Below, piece by piece: positions 7,003 through 11,441 of a stretch of 11,441 nt of DNA. A model generated the notes under the pieces. The model was not told the DNA's origin. It was given only the letters and a program-made list of their open reading frames with translations, and did not search any database. The translations under genes and the position numbers were made by a program. The number at the start of each line of letters is the position of its first letter. The first letter of the stretch is position 1. This DNA comes from Faecalimonas sp. (lineage in GTDB: Bacteria; Bacillota; Clostridia; Lachnospirales; Lachnospiraceae). The DNA is taken from the NCBI GenBank assembly GCA_020024645.1, contig JAHHTN010000067.1, positions 1 to 11,441 of the forward strand, written 5' to 3'.

Positions 7003-7057
7003 ATAGTATCTAAGTTATGTTAAATTCAAAATCCATTCTATGTTAAATCTATGTAAA
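7003..7057 (-). promoter_or_regulatory. Putative Pho box and pst operon promoter
   Basis: Read on the minus strand, TTTACATAGA (from 7057) and TTAACATAGA (from 7046) are direct repeats exactly 11 bases apart, and another TTAACATA starts at 7023. TT(A/T)ACA half-sites at about 11-bp spacing are the known form of PhoB/PhoP boxes in Gram-positive bacteria. A weak -35 TTTTGA (7026-7031) and -10 TACTAT (7003-7008) with a 17-nt spacer lie among and after the repeats. This is the layout of an activated promoter. PhoB binding itself is inferred. Confidence 0.65.
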
Positions 7058-7087
7058 ATCGGAAAATTTATTTTCTAATTCTCAAAC

Positions 7088-7135
7088 AAAAAAGGACTTA
7101 AACCATATCTAAACCGATACTGTTTAAATCCCTTT
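7088..7135 (-). terminator. Intrinsic terminator after the yitT-family gene
   Basis: On the minus strand the arm AAAGGGATTTAAAC (7135-7122) pairs with GTTTAAGTCCTTT (7103-7091), with one bulged G and one G-U pair. A small inner stem (GUAUC with GAUAU) lies in the loop, and the outer arm runs into six T. It starts 6 bases after the yitT-family stop and insulates that gene from the pst promoter. Confidence 0.75.
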
Positions 7136-7141
7136 CTTTAC

Positions 7142-8017
7142 CTAAAGTCGTTTTTCAAAATTTCCTATTACATATGATCCTTCATTAAATATCATAAAAG
7201 CATTTGCATCTATTCTCTGCACAATTCGTTTTATTTGATTCACCTCATATTTAGAAATAACAACTGATAAAATCTCTGTATTCTCATTAGTGTATGCTCC
7301 AACACCTTTCCAGTTTGTTACACCTCTTCCAGTCTCTTCCATAATAGCTTTTGCAACGCCTGCCTGTTTTGTAAAAATCATCACATTAGTATTAATATTC
7401 TGGATATGAATCCGGTCAATAGTAAATGATAATACTGTAGTATAAATAAGAGAATATACTACTATCTCCACATCAAATAGCAATAGGCAAATACCATAAA
7501 CGCCAATATTCATCAGCATACCTATCTTCCCGACACTAAATCCCGGATATTTTTTCGCACAAATGACACCAAGAATATCCTGACCCCCTCCGGAACTTCC
7601 TCCTCGCAGTAACATTCCCGTACCACAACCAGAAATAAGTCCACCTATAATACATGCAGTAAGCATATCTGAAATAATTGGTTCCTTCGGAATTGGAATC
7701 AATGTTAAAAATGCACTTTGCAGCGTAACAGATATAATGGTTCGTACAAAAAATCCTTTACCAATATTCTTCCATGCCAAATACATCAATGGAATATTAA
7801 TAAAATAATAAATAATCCCTGCCAAATCAAAACTTCCTAATTCTATATGAAGCACATTGACTACAAAAGTACGCAACAACTGTGCAACTCCCATGAATCC
7901 TCCATTATATAAATTCATCGGCATAATAACCAGATTCACACCAAATGCAAACAAAAAACCGCCCAAAATAGTGTAGATTAACTGTTGTATTCCTCGTTTT
8001 CTTTTCTCATTTTCCAT
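7142..8017 (-). CDS. YitT family membrane protein (DUF161 + DUF2179)
   Basis: Integral membrane protein of the widespread YitT family; the molecular function is not established. The 291-residue product opens with a basic stretch, then five or six hydrophobic segments (about 12-195) typical of the YitT membrane domain, including NLYNGGFMGVAQLL near 35-48 and the glycine-rich GGSSGGGQDILG from 139. A soluble C-terminal domain (about 210-289, VMIFTKQAGVAKAIMEETGRGVT and the end FNEGSYVIGNF) matches DUF2179, which resembles small ligand-binding domains. ATG 8015-8017 has GGAG 6 nt upstream; a GTG at 8027-8029 would add 4 residues but has no ribosome site. It lies 23 nt after the alarmone synthetase gene, probably in one transcript. 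Confidence 0.9.
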   Translation of the reverse strand: MENEKRKRGIQQLIYTILGGFLFAFGVNLVIMPMNLYNGGFMGVAQLLRTFVVNVLHIELGSFDLAGIIYYFINIPLMYLAWKNIGKGFFVRTIISVTLQSAFLTLIPIPKEPIISDMLTACIIGGLISGCGTGMLLRGGSSGGGQDILGVICAKKYPGFSVGKIGMLMNIGVYGICLLLFDVEIVVYSLIYTTVLSFTIDRIHIQNINTNVMIFTKQAGVAKAIMEETGRGVTNWKGVGAYTNENTEILSVVISKYEVNQIKRIVQRIDANAFMIFNEGSYVIGNFEKRL

Positions 8018-8040
8018 TCTCTTCTCCACTCTGTATATGT

Positions 8041-8760
8041 CTAGTCAGCAAAGCCAAGTTTCTCTGCATCTTGCTTTGTCACTTCAGAAACCTCTTCTTT
8101 TATCCCTTCTATAGTTTTCTGTCTCTGACAAGATAATATTTCATTATTCAATGATAACATCTTCTCATCTAGCATAGATACCATATCTGCACAATCCCTT
8201 AATTCTTTGCTAATGTACTCAGGTGCATTTCCTTCAAACTTATAATAAATCTTATGTTCTAAACTTGCCCAAAAATCCATTGCTATTGTTCTAATCTGTA
8301 TCTCTACTTTTGTATTCACTACACTATCAGATAGAAAAATAGGTACTGAAACAAGCATATGATAACTCTTATATCCGCTTTCTTTCGGATTCTTAATATA
8401 ATCTTTGATGGTAAGCACTTTTAAATCGCTCTGGTTACCTATCATAGATGCCAATCGATATATATCCGATGTAAATGAACAAATCAGACGCACTCCGGCT
8501 ATATCATTAATATATCGAATCATATTATCAATAGACACTTCATACCCATATCTTTTCAACTTCTTTACAATGCTTTCTGGTGTCTTAATTCTCGTCTTAA
8601 TATGCTCAATCGGATTATAACTGTGTACGTGCTTGAACTCATCATTTAAAATCTCCAGTTTTGTTCCAACTTCTTTCAACGCTGAATTATATAAAAACAT
8701 AACCGTCTTCCAATTATCTACATCATCGTAATTCTGAATTGCCTCTCTTGCTTCCTGCAC
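8041..8760 (-). CDS. Small alarmone synthetase (RelQ/YjbM-like GTP pyrophosphokinase)
   Basis: Cytoplasmic enzyme expected to transfer pyrophosphate from ATP to GTP or GDP, making (p)ppGpp. The 239-residue product has only a RelA/SpoT synthetase domain, with no hydrolase (HD), TGS or ACT domain, so it is a small alarmone synthetase rather than Rel. Visible motifs are HIKTRIKTPESIVKKL (53-68, substrate-binding basic region), INDIAGVRLIC (84-94), DYIKNPKESGYKSYHMLV (120-137, the GTP-binding loop) and VEIQIRTIAMDFWASLEHKI (152-171, with catalytic Glu in EIQIRT). A charged helical tail (about 205-239) resembles the oligomerising C-terminus of RelQ. GTG 8758-8760 is supported by AGGAGG 8 nt upstream. 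It is followed by the yitT-family gene. Length slightly exceeds the roughly 210 residues of Bacillus RelQ. Confidence 0.9.
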   Translation of the reverse strand: MQEAREAIQNYDDVDNWKTVMFLYNSALKEVGTKLEILNDEFKHVHSYNPIEHIKTRIKTPESIVKKLKRYGYEVSIDNMIRYINDIAGVRLICSFTSDIYRLASMIGNQSDLKVLTIKDYIKNPKESGYKSYHMLVSVPIFLSDSVVNTKVEIQIRTIAMDFWASLEHKIYYKFEGNAPEYISKELRDCADMVSMLDEKMLSLNNEILSCQRQKTIEGIKEEVSEVTKQDAEKLGFAD

Positions 8761-8802
8761 TTTCCTTCCCTCCTGTTTCTGAAGCGTTTCTCAACTTTAT
8801 TC

Positions 8803-8831
8803 AGTATATCATACTATGCATTTTCTGTCAT
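8803..8831 (-). promoter_or_regulatory. Promoter of the alarmone synthetase operon
   Basis: On the minus strand, ATGACA (8826-8831) and TATACT (8803-8808) match the -35 and -10 consensus at five of six positions each, with a 17-nt spacer. TG one base before the -10 makes it an extended -10. It lies 42 bases before the GTG start, with the ribosome site between. This looks like a strong housekeeping sigma promoter. Confidence 0.8.
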
Positions 8832-8865
8832 AGAGTTCACATTTTTTTTATATTTATTAGCACAA

Positions 8866-9387
8866 TCACATCTCAATCCCTTTTCTTGCTCCTATTCCCC
8901 TGTCAAATGGATGCTTCACTTTCTTCATCTCCGTCACATAATCTGCCACTTCTAAAAGATTCGAAGTAATGGTGTGTCCCGTTAAAATAATTTCTACATT
9001 TTCACCTTTATTTTTTAAGAAAGAAAGTAAATCTTCTTCCTGCAACATCCCTGCTCCTACGGCGCAGACTGCTTCATCTAATACAAGCACATCATACTCT
9101 TCTGCTTGTTTTCTCAACAACTCTAGTTCTTTTTTATAATACTTTCGCATCTCCTCTTTCTCATCTGCATCCATCTGAAAGGTAAATTTAACCTGTTCTC
9201 GTCCTTCTATACAAGTGATATTTGATAATGCTTCTAAACTTTTTCTTTCACTAGAACTATTGTTTTTCATGAACTGATAAAACAACACTTTATATCCATA
9301 TCCGGCTGCTCGAACTGCCTGTCCTACAGCCGCTGTCGTTTTTCCTTTACCATCCCCATAGTAAATATGAATGCATCCTGTCTGCAT
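8866..9387 (-). CDS. cobO: Corrinoid adenosyltransferase (CobO/CobA/BtuR family)
   Basis: Cytoplasmic enzyme that adds the 5'-deoxyadenosyl group of ATP to reduced cobalt in corrinoids, giving coenzyme B12. The 173-residue product has the family's P-loop GDGKGKTT at 11-18, after a short N-terminal strand (CIHIYY). It also has LVLDEAV around 101-107, ILTGHT at 134-139 and the conserved end ADYVTEMKKVKHPFDRGIGA (148-167). The N-terminus is shorter than E. coli BtuR, as in many Firmicutes. The ATG has AAAGGAAG upstream, 14 nt after the PfoR-like stop. No other cobalamin gene and no cobalamin riboswitch is visible, so it may serve salvage. No terminator hairpin is seen after it. Confidence 0.93.
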   Translation of the reverse strand: MQTGCIHIYYGDGKGKTTAAVGQAVRAAGYGYKVLFYQFMKNNSSSERKSLEALSNITCIEGREQVKFTFQMDADEKEEMRKYYKKELELLRKQAEEYDVLVLDEAVCAVGAGMLQEEDLLSFLKNKGENVEIILTGHTITSNLLEVADYVTEMKKVKHPFDRGIGARKGIEM

Positions 9388-9401
9388 GATTCTCTTCCTT
9401 T

Positions 9402-10466
9402 CTATAAATCCAGTTTCATATCTCCCTCTTTAATCCATCTCTTTTTTCTCATAAATTCAGAAATGCATACGGTAACAATCGCTGGTAATACAATATGCAT
9501 CACAACAATTTTAATTATCACCACTGTAGAAGATTCTACAGTGGTCATTGTCTGCCACGTCATAATCTGTCCAACAAGCCCTGCTGTTCCCATTCCTGCT
9601 CCTGTTGCATTATTTGTCATCTTCAATAAGATGGTTCCAACAGGTCCTAAGATAGCACTGGATAAAATAGCCGGCAACCATATTAATGGATTTCTTACAA
9701 TATTAGGTACTTGTAACATGGAAGTTCCTATCCCTTGTGCCAAAAGTCCTCCCACCTTATTTTCTCGGAAACTCACTACTGCAAATCCAATCATATTACA
9801 ACAACACCCTATTGTTGCTGCTCCTGCTGCCAATCCCGATAAATTCAAAATAACACCTAACGCTGCTGAACTAATCGGTAAAGTCAATGCCATTCCCATC
9901 AATACGGATACGACCATACCCATAATAAGAGGTTGCTGTTCTGTTCCCCAATTGATCATATTTCCTAAACTCATCATACATTTAGAAATGGATGGTCCTA
10001 CAAAAATACCTGTCATTGCCCCCATACCAATTGTCATAATAGGCGTAAGTAAAATATCTATCTTTGTTTTACCTGCAATCAAATGTCCCGCTTGAATACC
10101 GATAAACGCTGCAATAAATGCACCTAGTGGTTCTCCAGGTCCTGCTAATATTACTTCACTTCCAGATACAAGTGTTCCAGCCAAAAGACTACTTGCATAT
10201 CCACCTATCATACCCGATACTGCTGCTGAGACTACAACAAGAGAACTTTCCTGAAAACGATGGGCAACTCCAACACCAATTCCCGCTCCTGTGAAACCTG
10301 CTGCAACTTTTCCTACAAGAAAAATAGAGTTTCCCACATCTCCTCCAACAAGTTTCCCAATCTGCTGAACAATCGTTCCTACAATCAGAGTGGCAAATAG
10401 TCCTTGAGCCATTCCACTCAAACCGTCAATAAAAATTTTATCTAAGATTTTCTTTAACCAGTTCAT
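9402..10466 (-). CDS. PfoR-like / PTS EIIC-type membrane protein
   Basis: Polytopic membrane protein of 354 residues with about nine hydrophobic segments, rich in Gly and Ala. I recognise it as the COG3641 (PfoR) / PTS_EIIC_2 family, often annotated as PTS sugar transporter subunit IIC or as a putative perfringolysin regulator. Typical features are KVAAGFTGAGIGVGVAHRFQ (48-67), VILAGPGEPLGAFIAAFIGI (105-124) and NATGAGMGTAGLVGQI near residue 290. No EIIA or EIIB domain is fused and none is encoded nearby, so sugar phosphotransfer is unproven. ATG 10464-10466 has AGGAG 6 nt upstream. The adenosyltransferase gene follows after 14 nt. A 12+12-base inverted repeat lies in codons 308-316. Confidence 0.82.
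   Translation of the reverse strand: MNWLKKILDKIFIDGLSGMAQGLFATLIVGTIVQQIGKLVGGDVGNSIFLVGKVAAGFTGAGIGVGVAHRFQESSLVVVSAAVSGMIGGYASSLLAGTLVSGSEVILAGPGEPLGAFIAAFIGIQAGHLIAGKTKIDILLTPIMTIGMGAMTGIFVGPSISKCMMSLGNMINWGTEQQPLIMGMVVSVLMGMALTLPISSAALGVILNLSGLAAGAATIGCCCNMIGFAVVSFRENKVGGLLAQGIGTSMLQVPNIVRNPLIWLPAILSSAILGPVGTILLKMTNNATGAGMGTAGLVGQIMTWQTMTTVESSTVVIIKIVVMHIVLPAIVTVCISEFMRKKRWIKEGDMKLDL
9520..9545 (-). repeat. Near-perfect palindrome inside the pfoR-like gene
   Basis: The 12-base arms ACCACTGTAGAA and TTCTACAGTGGT (minus strand) are separated by only two bases. It encodes TTVESSTVV near the end of the protein. No U-tract follows, and translation must pass through it. It could form an RNA hairpin or a DNA cruciform, or be a dyad binding site. 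Confidence 0.7.
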
Positions 10467-10497
10467 TTCATTCTCCTCTCAATTCTTTTCCTTTATA

Positions 10498-10526
10498 TTA
10501 ATACATCATATATACTGGAAAAACAA
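10498..10526 (-). promoter_or_regulatory. Possible promoter of the pfoR-like gene
   Basis: Minus-strand TTGTTT (10521-10526) and TATTAA (10498-10503), 17 nt apart, form a weak -35/-10 pair upstream of ATG 10466. It overlaps the promoter of the divergent plus-strand gene at base 10521. Confidence 0.35.
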
Positions 10527-10571
10527 GTCTTGAAATGGTATAATCCATTTTATCATACAGATAAACGGAGG
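10516..10571 (+). promoter_or_regulatory. Extended -10 promoter and ribosome site of the 87-aa gene
   Basis: A perfect TATAAT (10539-10544) is preceded by TGG, giving TGnTATAAT. TGGAAA (10516-10521), 17 nt further upstream, is a four-of-six -35. GGAGG at 10567-10571 lies 7 nt before ATG 10579. The expected leader is under 30 nt. Confidence 0.8.
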
Positions 10572-10578
10572 AATAAGT

Positions 10579-10842
10579 ATGTTTCGTCTTTGGGGAAAAA
10601 TATTTAAAGAGAATCGAATGATTCAAGATACTGTGATTTGTGACGATTCCAACGATACAAGAACCCATAAAATTTTTCATGCGCTAGATGAAATCTGTTA
10701 TACATTTGATTTAAGTAAACCAATTTGGTTAGAGTCTACAATTGCAGAATTTAAAAAGCATGATAAAGCAAGATTTTATCAAGATAATTTTATGGATTCT
10801 ATTGATTTTGACTATTTAGAAATACACGTTATAGAGGAGTAG
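10579..10842 (+). CDS. Small conserved-looking protein of unknown function
   Basis: 87 residues with no membrane segment, signal peptide or recognisable catalytic motif. It is acidic overall, with a basic start (MFRLWGKIFKENRM), the central segment THKIFHALDEICYTFDLSKP and an acidic end (DFDYLEIHVIEE). I recall similar small proteins in Lachnospiraceae genomes but know of no assigned role. It is clearly a real gene: perfect extended -10 promoter, GGAGG ribosome site and a hairpin at its stop. It is the only plus-strand gene in the right half, divergent from the pfoR-like gene and convergent with a VanZ-like gene whose stop is 5 nt away. The aromatic-rich, charged composition suggests a soluble globular protein. 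Confidence 0.85.
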   Translation: MFRLWGKIFKENRMIQDTVICDDSNDTRTHKIFHALDEICYTFDLSKPIWLESTIAEFKKHDKARFYQDNFMDSIDFDYLEIHVIEE

Positions 10843-10865
10843 GTGACTTACCTGCTCCTCTTTCT
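10834..10865 (+). terminator. Hairpin terminator overlapping two convergent stop codons
   Basis: GAGGAGTAGGT (10834-10844) pairs with ACCTGCTCCTC (10850-10860) as an 11-bp stem with one G-U pair and a 5-nt loop, followed by TTTCT. The ascending arm contains the stop of the 87-aa gene, and the descending arm lies in the last codons of the VanZ-like gene. The U-tract suits the plus strand; the minus strand has none. Confidence 0.65.
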
Positions 10866-11324
10866 AACTGTGCAAATATAAATCAATATACCAATGATAC
10901 TTCCAAAAATAACTCCTGTACTATCAATCAGTACATCTGTCACCTGACAACTTCTTCCTGGAACAAACAACTGATGGATTTCATCTGTCATTGCATATGC
11001 CACTCCAGTCAAAATGCCATATGCCATTCCTTTCTTACCGATAATGCCATAACTTCCATACATCAGTACTAATAATCCACCAAGTACTGCGTACTCCATT
11101 GCATGTGCCGCTTTTCTTATCGGATAATCTATCTTTTCCGCTATCTTTTCCTGCTCCTGCTTTGAAAGCGATTCAAAATCCGGTATAAGTACATTCCCTA
11201 TTGCTTTTCCTACCGAGTGACTCATCTTAGATGATTCTACTGCAGGTTGTGCAGAAAACCAGAAAATTAATCCCATCCAAAAAGCCACAAGTATGGTAAA
11301 TATTCCTCTTTTAGTTCTATTCAT
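10848..11324 (-). CDS. VanZ-like membrane protein
   Basis: Small membrane protein of the VanZ-like family. VanZ of enterococci gives low-level teicoplanin resistance, but most family members have no known role and presence alone does not imply resistance. The 158-residue product has four hydrophobic segments: 7-25, 75-91, about 96-112 and 133-152. Family motifs are WFSAQPAVESSKMS (22-35), RKAAHAMEYAVLG (70-82, with His74 and Glu77) and TDEIHQLFVPGRSCQVTDVL (113-132). The ATG at 11322-11324 has AGGAG 6 nt upstream, and its ribosome site overlaps the stop of a second VanZ-like gene. It is therefore probably the downstream member of an operon. Confidence 0.92.
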   Translation of the reverse strand: MNRTKRGIFTILVAFWMGLIFWFSAQPAVESSKMSHSVGKAIGNVLIPDFESLSKQEQEKIAEKIDYPIRKAAHAMEYAVLGGLLVLMYGSYGIIGKKGMAYGILTGVAYAMTDEIHQLFVPGRSCQVTDVLIDSTGVIFGSIIGILIYICTVRKRSR

Positions 11325-11333
11325 TATATTCTC

Positions 11334-11441
11334 CTATTCTCTTTTGTAGCATATTCTACGTTTCATAAATCCTTTTGTTTTATTCAAAAAATAATATACA
11401 ATAAATCCTAATTGCGCTCCAATAGTATTTCCCAATATATC
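11334..11441 (-). CDS. VanZ-like protein, C-terminal end (truncated by window edge)
   Basis: An open minus-strand frame enters at 11441 and ends at TAG 11334-11336, giving the last 35 residues of a protein. It reads DILGNTIGAQLGFIVYYFLN and then a basic tail (KTKGFMKRRICYKRE). DILGNTIGAQLG followed by a hydrophobic helix is the normal end of VanZ-like proteins and aligns with DVLIDSTGVIFGSIIG (residues 130-145) of the next gene. The stop lies 9 nt before the ATG of the complete VanZ-like gene, so the two are tandem paralogues in one transcript. The identification rests on a short segment. Confidence 0.72.
   Translation of the reverse strand, partial: DILGNTIGAQLGFIVYYFLNKTKGFMKRRICYKRE

Noticed and set aside
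9388..9401. Cobalamin riboswitch upstream of the adenosyltransferase
   Set aside because: Only 14 bases separate it from the preceding gene, and the leader of that gene is also too short to hold one.
9367..10095. 242-codon plus-strand open frame opposite the pfoR-like gene
   Set aside because: It is a shadow of a Gly/Ala/Ile-rich membrane gene. It has no ribosome site, its Pro/Ile/Thr-rich composition is that of antisense to a hydrophobic protein, and the minus-strand product is a recognised family.
10498..10680. 60-codon minus-strand open frame overlapping the 87-aa gene and its promoter
   Set aside because: No ribosome site, covers a clear plus-strand promoter, and the product has no recognisable features.
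10848..11441. Glycopeptide resistance locus suggested by VanZ-like genes
   Set aside because: No VanA/B ligase, VanH, VanX, VanR or VanS is present, and VanZ-like proteins are common in Firmicutes without resistance.

Overview
The window is AT-rich, with strong AGGAGG-type ribosome binding sites, tightly packed operons and Gram-positive gene families: class B sortase, lipoprotein PstS, a small alarmone synthetase, YitT, and VanZ-like proteins. This points to a low-GC Firmicute, most likely a Clostridia member close to Lachnospiraceae. The lineage is inferred from gene content and from family sequences I remember, not from a marker gene. No RNA gene, insertion sequence, phage gene or CRISPR array is visible, and no stretch over 300 bases lacks a gene.

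Layout, left to right. (1) 1-544, minus: N-terminal part of a class B sortase that runs off the left edge. (2) 680-841, plus: a complete 53-residue rubredoxin, followed by a hairpin terminator at 845-884 shared with the operon converging on it. (3) 908-6957, minus: a complete phosphate operon transcribed pstS-pstC-pstA-pstB-phoU-phoB-phoR. Its junctions are very tight (1 nt gap, 8 nt overlap, 8 nt overlap, 2 nt gap, 17 nt gap, 11 nt overlap). A putative Pho box and promoter lie upstream at 7003-7057. (4) 7142-8760, minus: a small (p)ppGpp synthetase followed by a YitT-family membrane protein, with a good promoter at 8803-8831 and a terminator at 7088-7135. (5) 8866-10466, minus: a PfoR/EIIC-like membrane protein followed by a corrinoid adenosyltransferase. 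(6) 10579-10842, plus: an 87-residue protein of unknown function with its own extended -10 promoter, divergent from the PfoR-like gene. (7) 10848-11441, minus: one complete VanZ-like gene preceded by the last 35 codons of a second VanZ-like gene, a tandem pair.

How the parts work together. PstS captures extracellular phosphate, PstC/PstA form the channel and PstB powers import. PhoU couples transporter status to the PhoR kinase, and PhoB activates the promoter; because phoB and phoR sit in the same operon, a positive feedback loop is expected. The other genes look like ordinary accessory and housekeeping loci with no clear link to phosphate.

The most noteworthy observation is that the PstS homologue has its two sequence halves in the reverse of the usual order. 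The segment that is normally C-terminal (SREDGSGTR onward) comes first, and the segment that is normally N-terminal (GGSSSVSP ... DIFTGKVLTW) comes last, which looks like a circular permutation. Two long inverted repeats inside coding sequence (phoB and the pfoR-like gene) and a hairpin overlapping two convergent stop codons also merit attention. I see no convincing evidence of a wholly new multigene system.
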